A stretch of DNA of 64,000 bases from Alishewanella metallidurans (GCF_036983985.1 NZ_JALAHQ010000003.1:496001-560000), one strand, 5' to 3'; positions 7,962 through 16,886 are shown, counted from the stretch's first letter. Notes: generated by a model from the letters alone, not told the origin. Numbers and translations are program-made.

Positions 7962-9893
7962 ATGTCTGGGTTGTGGCGTAATATAGGTTTTGCTGGCCGG
8001 CTAACGGTCATTATGGTCAGTTTGATCTTAGTCTCTATTCTGGTGCTAACGAGCTTGGTGTTTGCTGAATATCGTAACGCGCAAACTACAGCTGTAGTAA
8101 ATAGCCTAGAAACGACCAGCGCACTAAACGCTAGCGCCTTTACTGATTGGTTGTTAGAGCGACAAGATGAAATGCGTTATCTTGCCTCGTTATCACAAGC
8201 ACAACAGCTCGAGTTAGACCAAACTGCGGTTTTAATGCAGCAGTTAGCGCAGCTAGATGGGCATTACGATACCATTTTCTTAGTTTCGCCCGAAGGCATT
8301 GGTTTGGCTGGCGTTAGTTTTGCTAATGGTAAAGCCAGTATATTAAGTACCGAAGAAGCCAATAATTTTAATGTTGCTGACCGAGGTTGGTTTAAGCAGG
8401 CAATGGCCGGCGAAAATGCTTTTTCGCAGCCCATAGTCTCACGAGCTACCGGCAATCGCGTTAGCACAATAGCTATTCCAATTCGTTTTAATAATAAAAT
8501 AGTGGGTGTGATACGCGGTGCCGTGCAACTAACGACTATTTTCAATAAAGTAAATCAACTTAGCCGCAATGATTTTACTGAAATTTATTTATTAGATAGT
8601 GAAGGCAAGGCTATTACCCCTGCCGCCTCAATTACCAATAGTGAACAGGCATTAACTACACAAGCGGCAGAAGGTATCCGGCAAAAACGTAGTGATGTTG
8701 GCCAATATAATAATGCGGCTAATGCTGCCGTTATTGGCAGTTATAGTTATATTCCGATGCTAGGTTGGGGTTTAGTGTTAGAAAGCCGCGAATTTGAAAG
8801 CTTAAGTGCGGTGCGCGAAATGTTATGGACGCTAATCGTTATTTCTTCAGTAGTGTTAATTATTGCGGTAATTGTCTGTATTAGCTTGGTACGCAGCATT
8901 ACCCGTACGCTAGGAGGTGAACCTGATTACACGGCCAACATAGTGCATCAGGTCGCAAATGGCGATTTAACGGCAACGGTAATACTTAAATCTGGTGATA
9001 AAACCAGTTTGCTGGCGTCTATTAATGTAATGCAGCAAAACCTGCGTAACATGCTGGGGCAAATTCGCGATTATGCTGATCAAGTAGCGGCCGCAGCAAC
9101 AGAGCTATCACAAATTAACGAGCAAACTCAACAAGGTATTGATCAGCAAAATAGTGAAATTAATAATTCTGCAGTAGCAATGAACCAGATGACCGCCTCA
9201 CTAGAGGAGGTGTCAAGAAACACCCAACAAGCCGCTGATGCTGCCGGTTCTGCAGAAAAAGAAACACAAAATGGCAGGCAAGTTGTGGCCGACACAGTAA
9301 AAAATCTTACTGGTTTATCTGAAGAAGTGAGTCGTGCTGCAGAAATCATCAACCATTTAAAACAAGACAGTGATCAAATTGGCAATATTTTGCAGGTCAT
9401 AGAAAGTATTGCCGAACAAACTAACCTATTAGCCTTAAACGCGGCTATCGAGGCTGCAAGGGCAGGGGAAACTGGGCGTGGTTTTGCCGTAGTAGCTGAT
9501 GAAGTTCGCACTTTAGCTAGCCGAACAAAAGCCTCAACTACTGAAATTCAACAGATGATTGAGAAGTTACAACGCGGCACTGATAATGCGGTTGATGCTA
9601 CGATGAAATCTGAACAGGCAACGCGTAGAACTGCCGAACAGGCAACTAAAGCCGGTGATGCACTGAATATTATTAGCCAAGCAGTGTCGTTAATTAATGA
9701 TACGGCGCAGCAAATTGCTACGGCAACAGAGCAGCAAACGACAGTGTCGCGCGATCTAAATCGAAATTTGCATAGCATTAGCGATGTGGCTTACCAAACC
9801 GCAGAAAATGTGACGCAATCTAGCCAAGCCAGTGACTCATTATCGCACTTAGCTGAGCAATTAAAGGCGTTGTTGTCTAAGTTTAGAATTTAA
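7962..9893 (+). CDS. Methyl-accepting chemotaxis protein, dCache-type sensor
   Basis: This transmembrane chemoreceptor has 643 residues. TM1 is at about residues 12-33 and is followed by a periplasmic sensor of about 250 residues with the double-Cache look (FNVADRGWFKQAMAG and IPIRFNNKIVGVIRGA). TM2 is at about 285-310, then a HAMP segment and the cytoplasmic coiled-coil signalling domain. The hairpin tip for CheA/CheW binding is visible (EQTNLLALNAAIEAARAGE). There is no C-terminal CheR/CheB pentapeptide (ends LLSKFRI). The ligand cannot be predicted; dCache sensors often bind amino acids or organic acids. It sits between htpG and adk as an apparent insertion in an otherwise conserved order. 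Confidence 0.95.
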   Translation: MSGLWRNIGFAGRLTVIMVSLILVSILVLTSLVFAEYRNAQTTAVVNSLETTSALNASAFTDWLLERQDEMRYLASLSQAQQLELDQTAVLMQQLAQLDGHYDTIFLVSPEGIGLAGVSFANGKASILSTEEANNFNVADRGWFKQAMAGENAFSQPIVSRATGNRVSTIAIPIRFNNKIVGVIRGAVQLTTIFNKVNQLSRNDFTEIYLLDSEGKAITPAASITNSEQALTTQAAEGIRQKRSDVGQYNNAANAAVIGSYSYIPMLGWGLVLESREFESLSAVREMLWTLIVISSVVLIIAVIVCISLVRSITRTLGGEPDYTANIVHQVANGDLTATVILKSGDKTSLLASINVMQQNLRNMLGQIRDYADQVAAAATELSQINEQTQQGIDQQNSEINNSAVAMNQMTASLEEVSRNTQQAADAAGSAEKETQNGRQVVADTVKNLTGLSEEVSRAAEIINHLKQDSDQIGNILQVIESIAEQTNLLALNAAIEAARAGETGRGFAVVADEVRTLASRTKASTTEIQQMIEKLQRGTDNAVDATMKSEQATRRTAEQATKAGDALNIISQAVSLINDTAQQIATATEQQTTVSRDLNRNLHSISDVAYQTAENVTQSSQASDSLSHLAEQLKALLSKFRI

Positions 9894-9922
9894 TCCGATA
9901 ACTTTAGTCGAAGGATATTGGT

Positions 9923-9960
9923 TAAAGCGGCAGAAATAACTGTAATATACAGCCGCTTTA
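9923..9960 (+). terminator. Nested inverted repeat after the MCP gene
   Basis: Outer arms TAAAGCGGC (9923-9931) and GCCGCTTTA (9952-9960) enclose a second short stem CTGTA/TACAG. There is no T-run after it, so the termination role is uncertain. It lies 30 bases after the MCP stop. Confidence 0.45.
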
Positions 9961-10126
9961 GCCTTCAAAACCCTCTGGAAGCCCGCATTACACATAGAGA
10001 CGATTAAAACTCAATGAATTAGCCCGACCAGTGCTGCATAGCCGACAAATTTCTTGTCTCAGCCGGCACATTATGTAAAGATCCTGTCATTATTATTAAT
10101 CAATCCCAAAATATGAGGGTAGTGCT

Positions 10127-10774
10127 ATGCGCATAATTTTGTTGGGTGCCCCTGGTGCCGGAAAAGGAACTCAGGCTCAGTTTTTAATGAGTAAATATGG
10201 CATTCCACAAATTTCCACCGGAGATATGCTGCGGGCGGCGATTAAAGCAGGTACTGCAATGGGTTTAGCGGCCAAGCAAGTAATGGATGCCGGCCAGTTA
10301 GTGTCAGATGACATTATTATCGGGCTTGTTAAAGAGCGCATTGCTGAACCAGATTGTAGTAAAGGTTTTTTGTTAGACGGTTTTCCACGTACAATTCCGC
10401 AAGCTGATGCGATGAAAGATAAAGGCATTGTCATTGATCATGTGATCGAATTTGACGTGCCGGATGACGTTATTGTTGAGCGCATGAGCGGTCGCCGCGT
10501 GCATCCTGCGTCTGGTCGGGTCTACCATATTCGCTATAATCCACCAAAAGCAGACGGAAAAGATGATGTTACCGGTGAAGATTTAGCTATTCGTCCCGAT
10601 GATGTTGAAGAAACTGTTCGTAAGCGTTTGGCTATTTACCATGAGCAAACAGAGCCGTTAGTCGGTTACTACCGTGCTGAAGCTGATGCCGGCAATACGC
10701 GTTATCATCATATTGATGGTACTAAAGCCGTTGATGCTGTAACGAATGAATTAGCCACTGCGCTAAGCAAGTAA
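10127..10774 (+). CDS. adk: Adenylate kinase
   Basis: This enzyme catalyses AMP + ATP = 2 ADP in the cytoplasm. The 215-residue product starts MRIILLGAPGAGKGTQA with the P-loop, and has the AMP-binding DGFPRT motif near residue 85. The long-form LID insert is present (residues about 122-160, GRRVHPASGRVYH and DDVTGEDLAIRPDD), without zinc cysteines as in enterobacterial enzymes. The start has a GAGGG ribosome-binding site. A terminator follows. Confidence 0.98.
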   Translation: MRIILLGAPGAGKGTQAQFLMSKYGIPQISTGDMLRAAIKAGTAMGLAAKQVMDAGQLVSDDIIIGLVKERIAEPDCSKGFLLDGFPRTIPQADAMKDKGIVIDHVIEFDVPDDVIVERMSGRRVHPASGRVYHIRYNPPKADGKDDVTGEDLAIRPDDVEETVRKRLAIYHEQTEPLVGYYRAEADAGNTRYHHIDGTKAVDAVTNELATALSK

Positions 10775-10790
10775 GTTAAGGTATCAGTAA

Positions 10791-10818
10791 AAAAGCCCTA
10801 ATTATTAGGGCTTTTTTT
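10791..10818 (+). terminator. Rho-independent terminator of adk
   Basis: Stem AAGCCCTAA/TTAGGGCTT with loop TTA, followed by a run of seven T. The leading A-run would also let it act on the opposite strand for the convergent tpx gene. Confidence 0.88.
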
Positions 10819-10871
10819 ATATCTAATCATAATGTTATTTATAATTAGTGACGTCATTTAGGCGAAGTAAG

Positions 10872-11492
10872 TTAACTTTTAGCGACAATATCTTTTAGCG
10901 CCGCCAGTGCTTCGTCATAATTGGGTTCTTGCGCTAGCTCGCCAACGAGCTGCTGGTAAGCAAGATTACCGTCGCGGTCAATAATTAATACGGCACGCGT
11001 TAATAAGCCCATATCTTTGATTAATAAACCGTAATTACTACCAAAATCACGCCATACCGCATCAGATAATACTAATACTTGATCTATCGCTTCTTGCTGA
11101 CAGTAACGTTTTTGTGCAAAAGGTAAATCTGTACTGATAGTTAGTAACACGACATTTTCGGGCAAGGTAGCAACTTCAGAATTAAAGCGCTTAGTTTGCA
11201 ATGAACAAATGCCGGTATCAATACTTGGCACTACGCTAATCATTACCGTTTTACCTTTGAAATCAGTTGATTTTATGGTTTTAAAGTTACCATCTACCAC
11301 TTTAAATGCTGGTGCGTGTGCGCCAATGTTAATTTTTTTACCTAGTAAGATAATATTTTGTTCACCCGCTTTTACTTGGCTTAAACGTTCAGGTAACCGA
11401 GCTTGTAAATCAACCGCTGACAGGGTAAAACTTAAACTGGCTAAAGCGAATGCTAGAACAGTTTTACTATAAACATGTAAAAATGTAGACAT
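10872..11492 (-). CDS. tpx: Thiol peroxidase (Tpx family peroxiredoxin), probably exported
   Basis: This is an atypical 2-Cys peroxiredoxin reducing peroxides. The core shows PSIDTGICSLQTKRFN, with the peroxidatic Cys in the family's usual place, and AQKRYCQQEAI with the resolving Cys. The protein has 206 residues rather than about 168. The extra N-terminus looks like a signal peptide: MSTFLHVYSK, then a hydrophobic stretch ending near TLSAVDLQA. The ATG at 11492 has AGGAG about 10 bases upstream. A longer start at 11519 lacks such support. It is convergent with adk. A periplasmic location is inferred from the signal-like segment. Confidence 0.9.
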   Translation of the reverse strand: MSTFLHVYSKTVLAFALASLSFTLSAVDLQARLPERLSQVKAGEQNIILLGKKINIGAHAPAFKVVDGNFKTIKSTDFKGKTVMISVVPSIDTGICSLQTKRFNSEVATLPENVVLLTISTDLPFAQKRYCQQEAIDQVLVLSDAVWRDFGSNYGLLIKDMGLLTRAVLIIDRDGNLAYQQLVGELAQEPNYDEALAALKDIVAKS

Positions 11493-11620
11493 AATACAGC
11501 TCCTATTAAGATTGAGCACATTAAAGTAATTCGCTGGAATACAACATATTTTTGCAGTGCCCGGCCTAACTAGAAATTTCAGTCTAGACTGACATTAAGT
11601 CTGTACTAAGTGAGACCCCG

Positions 11621-12631
11621 ATGACGACAGCGGTACTAATTTGTGATGATTCCAACTTGGCTCGTAAACAACTTGCCAGAATTCTACCACAGGAGTGGCA
11701 AGCTAACTTGTTTTTTGCCGGTCATGGTGCAGAAGCGCTAGATACGTTACTGACGCAGAAAATTGATTGGCTGTTTCTCGATTTAAATATGCCAGTGATG
11801 GATGGTTATCAGGTATTGCTTGAGATACAAAAGCGACAGCTAAAGGTGAATGTCGTGGTGGTATCTGGTGATGTGCAGCCCGAAGCTTTTGAGCGGGTAA
11901 AAAGCTTAGGCGCACTTGATTTTATTCGTAAACCGGTAGATGTCGCTAAGCTGCAGCAGCTGATGCAACAGCACGCAATAGAGATAGAAGCTACCGCCGC
12001 ATCACCTGCAGCGACCGCTGTAGTATCAGCAGAACTAAGCGCTGAGATGCGTGATGTGCTGCAAGAGTTAACCAACGTTGCTATGGGGCAAGCAGGTGAT
12101 TTGTTAGCGCGCCTGCTAAATGTGTTTGTTAAGCTGCCAATACCCAATGTTAATTTGATTGAAGTGAGTGAACTACATATGGCGCTAGCCTCTGTAGAAC
12201 ATGAAACTGCGACATCAGCGGTATGTCAAGGCTTTATTGGTGGCGGAGTGTCTGGTGAAGCTTTGTTGATCCTCACTGATTCTAGCTTTAAAGATATTGC
12301 CCGCTTGATGAATTATCAGGGCGAGCCAACCCCAGAGATTGAGCTAGAGTTACTAATGGACATCGCCAATATTTTGATTGGGGCCGTACTTAAAGGGTTA
12401 GCAGAACAAATTGATATGAGCTTTAGCCAAGGTCACCCCGTAGTGCTAGGTCAGCATGCGGCAGTAAGTGAGCTGATTAAAGCGAATGCGAAACGTTGGC
12501 GTAAAACTTTAGCGATAGAGCTTAGTTACGGTATTGAAAATTATAATATTAGCTGTGATTTATTATTACTGTTTACTGAGGACAGCTTGAAAACACTGAA
12601 TTACAAAATCGCATTTCTGCTAGAGGAGTAA
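11621..12631 (+). CDS. Response regulator with CheC-like phosphatase domain
   Basis: The 336-residue protein begins with a receiver domain (residues about 1-120). It shows ICDDSN (acidic pocket), LFLDLNMPVMDGY (phosphoacceptor Asp), VVVSGDV and FIRKPVD (Lys). A short Ala-rich linker leads to a CheC/CheX-like domain from about residue 140. The first CheC active-site pattern D-x3-E-x2-N is intact in DVLQELTNVAMG. The second (ELLMDIANILIG) has Asp where Glu is usual. CheC proteins dephosphorylate phospho-CheY, so this may be a phosphorylation-controlled phosphatase or an output-coupled regulator. The next gene starts 2 bases after its stop and encodes a PAS-GGDEF protein, so the two are probably co-translated partners. 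Confidence 0.88.
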   Translation: MTTAVLICDDSNLARKQLARILPQEWQANLFFAGHGAEALDTLLTQKIDWLFLDLNMPVMDGYQVLLEIQKRQLKVNVVVVSGDVQPEAFERVKSLGALDFIRKPVDVAKLQQLMQQHAIEIEATAASPAATAVVSAELSAEMRDVLQELTNVAMGQAGDLLARLLNVFVKLPIPNVNLIEVSELHMALASVEHETATSAVCQGFIGGGVSGEALLILTDSSFKDIARLMNYQGEPTPEIELELLMDIANILIGAVLKGLAEQIDMSFSQGHPVVLGQHAAVSELIKANAKRWRKTLAIELSYGIENYNISCDLLLLFTEDSLKTLNYKIAFLLEE

Positions 12632-12633
12632 CG

Positions 12634-13590
12634 ATGTCGCAAGCGCAGGTAGATGTATCAGAAGTGCACTGGCTAATGGATATGTTTCAGACAGTCGATG
12701 TGGGTTTAGTGGTGCTAAATTGTGATTACCGAATCCAAGTTTGGAACGGCTTTATGGAAAACCATAGTGGCTTAACACCGCGTCAGGTTAGAGATCGTTA
12801 TCTATTTGATTTATTCTCAGAAATTGATGAAGACTGGTTACGGCGTAAATGTGATCCGGTGATCTTACTAAAAAATCGTGCTTTTACTATTTGGGAGCAG
12901 CGACCTTATATTTTTAAGTTTCGTAATTATCGACCCATAACGAGCACCGCAGAATATATGTATCAAAATAGCACTATTTTTCCGCTATCTGATACCCGTG
13001 GTAAGGTAACCCATCTGTGTTTTATTATTTATGACGTAACCGATGTGGCGGTAAGCCGCATCGAATTAGAGTCGATGAATGGCAGGTTGAGCCAGCTAAC
13101 AAAAATTGATTTTTTAACCCAGCTGTATAATCGCGGGTATTGGGAAGAGAGCCTAATTCAAGAATTCAATCGCTTGCAGCGCTATAAGCACCGCAGTACG
13201 TTGCTAATGTGTGATATCGATCATTTTAAACGTGTGAACGATACCTACGGCCACGCTGCTGGCGATGTCGTTATTCAAGCTATAGCTGATGCCGTGCGTA
13301 AAACCCTGCGCAGTACCGATATTGCTGGCCGTTATGGCGGCGAAGAGTATGCAATATTATTAGTAGACACCACGTTAGAGCAAGCAGCCGTATTAGCAGA
13401 AAGATTACGCCTATTAGTTGAATCATTACCCATTAACTACCAAGAGCATAAGATTAACGTTAGCCTAAGCATAGGGTTAGCTGAATATACACCTGATATG
13501 ACAGAGCATCGGCAATGGATAGAAGCATCAGATAAAGCCTTATATCAATCTAAAGCCGGTGGTCGTAATCAGGTAACGAACTACCGTTAA
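12634..13590 (+). CDS. PAS domain-containing diguanylate cyclase
   Basis: This enzyme should make cyclic di-GMP from two GTP. In its 318 residues, an N-terminal PAS domain (about 10-145, GLVVLNCDYRIQVWN) is followed by a short helical linker and a GGDEF domain (about 155-318). The signature is GGEEY, which is active-type. The inhibitory I-site RSTD lies five residues before it. DFLTQLYNRGYWEE and DIDHFKRVNDTYGHAAGD also fit. It is cytoplasmic, with no membrane segment. The gene directly follows the REC-CheC gene (2-base gap), which suggests that the pair links phosphorelay input to c-di-GMP output. Confidence 0.95.
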   Translation: MSQAQVDVSEVHWLMDMFQTVDVGLVVLNCDYRIQVWNGFMENHSGLTPRQVRDRYLFDLFSEIDEDWLRRKCDPVILLKNRAFTIWEQRPYIFKFRNYRPITSTAEYMYQNSTIFPLSDTRGKVTHLCFIIYDVTDVAVSRIELESMNGRLSQLTKIDFLTQLYNRGYWEESLIQEFNRLQRYKHRSTLLMCDIDHFKRVNDTYGHAAGDVVIQAIADAVRKTLRSTDIAGRYGGEEYAILLVDTTLEQAAVLAERLRLLVESLPINYQEHKINVSLSIGLAEYTPDMTEHRQWIEASDKALYQSKAGGRNQVTNYR

Positions 13591-13593
13591 ATA

Positions 13594-13620
13594 AAAAAAC
13601 CGGTAAAAACCGGTTTTTTT
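13594..13620. terminator. Bidirectional terminator between the GGDEF gene and sodB
   Basis: A-run, stem ACCGGT/ACCGGT-type (AAACCGG...CCGGTTT) and T-run of seven. It is symmetric, so it can end both convergent transcripts. Confidence 0.88.
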
Positions 13621-13636
13621 ATTTCTAGCCTTTAAC

Positions 13637-14221
13637 TTATTTTGCTAGGTTATCGTTAACGAACTGCCAATTAACCAGTGCCCAGAATGCATCTAGGTAG
13701 GTTGGGCGGGCATTACGGTAATCGATGTAATACGCGTGTTCCCATAAATCCACTGTCATTATTGGTGTTACGCTAGTATCTGTTAATGGCGTAGCGGCGT
13801 TACTGGTATTAACAATGTCTACACTGCCATCAGCTTTTTTCACTAACCACGTCCAGCTTGAACCAAAGTTATTTACGGCTTTGTCATTAAACGCTGTTTT
13901 AAATGCAGCAAAAGAGCCCCATTTCGCGTTAATAGCGTCTGCTACTGCACCGGTTGGCTCGCCGCCACCGTTTGGTGATAAGCAATGCCAGTAGAACGTG
14001 TGGTTCCATACCTGAGCGGCGTTATTAAACACTCCGCCATCAGAGCTACGGACGATTTCTTCTAACGATTTACCGGCAAAAGGCGTACCTTCAATTAAAC
14101 CGTTTAATTTTACCACATAGGTATTGTGGTGTTTGCCATAGTGATATTCTAATGTTTCGGCAGAAATATGTGGTGCTAAAGCGTCTTTTGCGTAAGGTAA
14201 TGCTGGTAATTCAAAAGCCAT
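13637..14221 (-). CDS. sodB: Superoxide dismutase, Fe type
   Basis: This enzyme dismutates superoxide in the cytoplasm. The 194-residue protein shows all metal ligands: His in EYHYGKHHNTYV, His in VWNHTFYWHCLSPNGGG, and Asp/His in DLWEHAYYIDYRN. The FeSOD-type features (ALPYAKDALAPHIS, FGSSWTWLVKK) and the length fit SodB better than SodA. The start is supported by GGAGA upstream. It is convergent with the GGDEF gene and divergent from grxD. Confidence 0.96.
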   Translation of the reverse strand: MAFELPALPYAKDALAPHISAETLEYHYGKHHNTYVVKLNGLIEGTPFAGKSLEEIVRSSDGGVFNNAAQVWNHTFYWHCLSPNGGGEPTGAVADAINAKWGSFAAFKTAFNDKAVNNFGSSWTWLVKKADGSVDIVNTSNAATPLTDTSVTPIMTVDLWEHAYYIDYRNARPTYLDAFWALVNWQFVNDNLAK

Positions 14222-14313
14222 AGTCGTTCTCCATTGGCGTTGTTTATGTTGTCTGCGAGGCGTAGACTACAAAACCTGACTAAAATACTCAAGTTTTGCA
14301 GTGTTGGTTATAA

Positions 14314-14346
14314 ACTGATCTGGTATTATAGGTGGTCTTGATCAGT
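14314..14346. repeat. Inverted repeat in the sodB-grxD intergenic region
   Basis: ACTGATC (14314-14320) and GATCAGT (14340-14346) form a 7-bp inverted repeat with 19 bases between the arms, in the divergent promoter region. It might be an operator for sodB or grxD, but I do not recognise the regulator. It does not look like a Fur box. Confidence 0.35.
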
Positions 14347-14459
14347 ACGTTAAGCTGTCGCATATATATGGGTTTTTTTTTACAAATCTCAAGTGTTAGC
14401 GGCAACAGAACCACGTAAAATGTTAGCCAATCTGAAAATACGAATGTTGTGAGGTGTTA

Positions 14460-14801
14460 ATGGAAACGCTAGATAAAATTAAACAGCAAATTGCTGAAAA
14501 CCCTATTATATTATTTATGAAAGGTTCTCCTAAGTTCCCAAGTTGTGGCTTTTCTGCACAGGCATCACAAGCGCTTATCTCTTGCGGTGAGCAGTTTGCT
14601 TATGTTGATATTTTGCTAAATCCGGAGATCCGCGCCGAGTTACCAAAATATGCTAATTGGCCCACGTTCCCACAGCTATGGGTAGACGGCGAGTTGGTTG
14701 GTGGTTGTGATATTATTTTAGAAATGTTTCAGCGTGGTGAATTGCAGCCATTGATTAAAGAAACAGCTGATAAACATAAAACGGATACCGTTGAAGAATA
14801 A
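14460..14801 (+). CDS. grxD: Monothiol glutaredoxin Grx4
   Basis: This CGFS-type glutaredoxin binds and transfers [2Fe-2S] clusters. The 113-residue protein has the active site SCGFS, preceded by KGSPKFP, and the GSH-binding WPTFPQLWVDGELVGGCDI. The ATG at 14460 has GAGG at 14451-14454. An in-frame GTG at 14454 overlaps that site, so I rejected it. It is divergent from sodB, consistent with a shared iron/oxidative theme. A strong terminator follows. Confidence 0.96.
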   Translation: METLDKIKQQIAENPIILFMKGSPKFPSCGFSAQASQALISCGEQFAYVDILLNPEIRAELPKYANWPTFPQLWVDGELVGGCDIILEMFQRGELQPLIKETADKHKTDTVEE

Positions 14802-14817
14802 GCATCTTAACGCTACT

Positions 14818-14841
14818 AAAGGCCGCAACAGCGGCCTTTTT
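14818..14841 (+). terminator. Rho-independent terminator of grxD
   Basis: Stem GGCCGC/GCGGCC with loop AACA, flanked by AAA and TTTTT. Confidence 0.88.
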
Positions 14842-14859
14842 GCTTAGTTAAGCTTGAGT

Positions 14860-15549
14860 TTAATCAGCAAAGCCAGATGTTGCCGTAGGCTCACTGTCGC
14901 CAGCATCTTCTTGTGTTAGCGCCCGCGATAACGGCCAGCCGCCACGCTGTTTCCAGCTATTCACAATGTAGCAAAACAATTCCGCAGTACGCTCGGTATC
15001 ATAAAGTGCACTATGCGCTTCTTTATTATCAAATTTTATACCTGCAGCATGACAAGCTTTAGCTAGTACAGTTTGGCCTAATGCTAACGCGGCTAAACTG
15101 GTGGTATCAAAAGATACAAAGGCGTGAAACGGCGAGCGCTTGTAGTTTAACCGCGCGATAGCTGCATTAAAAAAGCCCTGATCAAAAGCAGCATTGTGCG
15201 CAACGATGACGCTACGCTGACAGCCTGCATCTTTTTGAGCTTTGCGCACGGCTTTACATATTTGTGTTATTGCTTCTCGCTCTGGCACCGCACCGCGTAG
15301 TGGGTTAAATGGATCTATACCGTTAAAAGCCAGTGAGCTAGCATCTAAGTTTGCCCCCTCAAAAGGGTCCACATGAAAATGTAGGGTTTTAAGCGGCACT
15401 AAATTGCCTGCATCATCCATATCCAACAAGGTGGCGGCAATTTCTAACAAAGCATCGGTTTTAGCATTAAAGCCTGCGGTTTCTACGTCGATAACTACTG
15501 GGTAGTAGCCTCGAAAGCGCTGTGCAAGCTGAGATATTGGTTCGGTCAT
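14860..15549 (-). CDS. rnt: Ribonuclease T
   Basis: This DEDD exonuclease trims tRNA 3' ends (end turnover) and matures 5S and 23S rRNA. The 229-residue protein has Exo I VIDVETAGF, Exo II AHNAAFDQGFF and Exo III HSALYDTERTAEL, which together supply the D-E-D-D residues and the catalytic His. The C-terminus is slightly longer than in E. coli RNase T. It is divergent from motY, a neighbourhood also known in Pseudomonas and Vibrio relatives. Confidence 0.95.
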   Translation of the reverse strand: MTEPISQLAQRFRGYYPVVIDVETAGFNAKTDALLEIAATLLDMDDAGNLVPLKTLHFHVDPFEGANLDASSLAFNGIDPFNPLRGAVPEREAITQICKAVRKAQKDAGCQRSVIVAHNAAFDQGFFNAAIARLNYKRSPFHAFVSFDTTSLAALALGQTVLAKACHAAGIKFDNKEAHSALYDTERTAELFCYIVNSWKQRGGWPLSRALTQEDAGDSEPTATSGFAD

Positions 15550-15680
15550 AACATCGCCATTTTATCCATGAACGACTATTATGCCAAAAAATTACGCTAG
15601 CGTCTTGTTACGGCATAGTGTTTGCTTAGCTTTAGTGGTAAGTCATTAAAAGAGTATCTAATGTAGTGGGAAGCCAGAAA

Positions 15681-16550
15681 ATGCGAACATTAATTGCGTC
15701 TAGCCTGATATTGCTAACAGCGTCAGTGGCTGCTCAGCCACAGCTGCGTCAATATTCTGCCACTATTGAGCAGTCTATGTGGGCGTTAAGTAAAAACACA
15801 CCACTAGAATGCCAATTGCAACACGACATTCCGCAGTTTGGTCAGGCGGTATTTCGCAGTATAGCCAGCAAAGGCTTAAATTTAGACTTTGAATTACAAA
15901 TGCAGCGTTTACCTGATCATTACGGTTTAGCTGAAGTGTTGTCGGTGCCGCCAGCGTGGCGTCCCGGTGAGCCAAGCAAAGCCGTGGCGAGTATGAAGTT
16001 ATTAAAACAATACAATGGGGAGTTGCCGAAAAAGGCCGCATGGACGTTATTAACCGAATTAGAGCATGGCTTTAGCCCAACGTTTTACTTTAGCGACTGG
16101 TACAGCCCCTATGACAAAGTTGTTGCGGCAATGAACCCAGTGCAATTTCCCAAGTCGTACCAGCAATTTAATCAGTGCATTTCTCAATTATTACCCTATG
16201 GTTTTGATGATATTGCGTTTACGGTATTAAGCTATGAAACCGGTGGTGACGAGCTAACACGCGAATCAGAACGGCGCTTAGGCCAAATTGCTGAATATTT
16301 AAAATATGATCCAGAAATAGATTTTATTGAAATTCAAGGCTATACCGATAGTTATGGTGGGCGTTGGATGAACGAACAGCTGTCGGTAAAACGTGCTGAG
16401 AAAGTAAAACGTTTTTTTGTTGCCGCTGGAGTGGCAGAAGAGAGGGTGCAGGTAGAGGGCTTTGGTGAGCGTAGACACGTAGCGCCGAACGATACAGCAC
16501 TAGAGCGAAAAATTAACCGTAGGGTTGTGTTACAGCTAACTAAGCCTTAA
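15681..16550 (+). CDS. motY: Sodium-type flagellar stator protein MotY
   Basis: This periplasmic T-ring component stabilises PomA/PomB stators. The 289-residue protein has a signal peptide (MRTLIASSLILLTASVAA), then a MotY-type N-terminal domain (LECQLQHDIPQFGQAVF, LNLDFELQMQR, PAWRPGE). The C-terminal OmpA-like peptidoglycan-binding domain follows (IEIQGYTDSYGGRWMNEQLS and INRRVVLQL). I chose the ATG at 15681, with GGGAAG at 15667-15672. An upstream in-frame GTG at 15666 would place extra residues before the signal peptide. It implies polar, Na+-driven flagella, although no other flagellar genes are here. Confidence 0.9.
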   Translation: MRTLIASSLILLTASVAAQPQLRQYSATIEQSMWALSKNTPLECQLQHDIPQFGQAVFRSIASKGLNLDFELQMQRLPDHYGLAEVLSVPPAWRPGEPSKAVASMKLLKQYNGELPKKAAWTLLTELEHGFSPTFYFSDWYSPYDKVVAAMNPVQFPKSYQQFNQCISQLLPYGFDDIAFTVLSYETGGDELTRESERRLGQIAEYLKYDPEIDFIEIQGYTDSYGGRWMNEQLSVKRAEKVKRFFVAAGVAEERVQVEGFGERRHVAPNDTALERKINRRVVLQLTKP

Positions 16551-16553
16551 GGC

Positions 16554-16886
16554 TTAGTTTTGCACCATAATGTCTACTTGACGCCAATTGTTACGGCTAG
16601 AAATTAAAATGCGTACCTGTTTATTATTTACCGTGAAATACAAATTTTCGCGACCGTACAGGGTTTGTTCGCTGTTGGGTTGCCCTAATTGTTGAATATA
16701 GTATTCACGTAAATCAGACGCGTTTTGTTGGCTAAAAAAGCTCATTACCGCCGGCATTTTGCTATCTAAACGAGCAAATTCGCGCGCATCAGTCGGTAAG
16801 GGTATCTGATAGAAGTCCTTCGCATGGCTTATGCTACTAAAAAGCCCTAGCAAAAGGGTTAAGCTAAATACTGCGACTAAACGCAT
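16554..16886 (-). CDS. Small exported protein of unknown function
   Basis: A 110-residue product with a clear signal peptide (MRLVAVFSLTLLLGLFSSISHA, cleavage likely after SHA) and a mature part of about 88 residues with no cysteine. I recognise no family; the C-terminal half looks like a short beta-rich module. The ATG at 16886 has AAGGA about 8 bases upstream. It lies 16 bases downstream of mnmC on the same strand and is convergent with motY. A periplasmic location is inferred. Confidence 0.75.
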   Translation of the reverse strand: MRLVAVFSLTLLLGLFSSISHAKDFYQIPLPTDAREFARLDSKMPAVMSFFSQQNASDLREYYIQQLGQPNSEQTLYGRENLYFTVNNKQVRILISSRNNWRQVDIMVQN

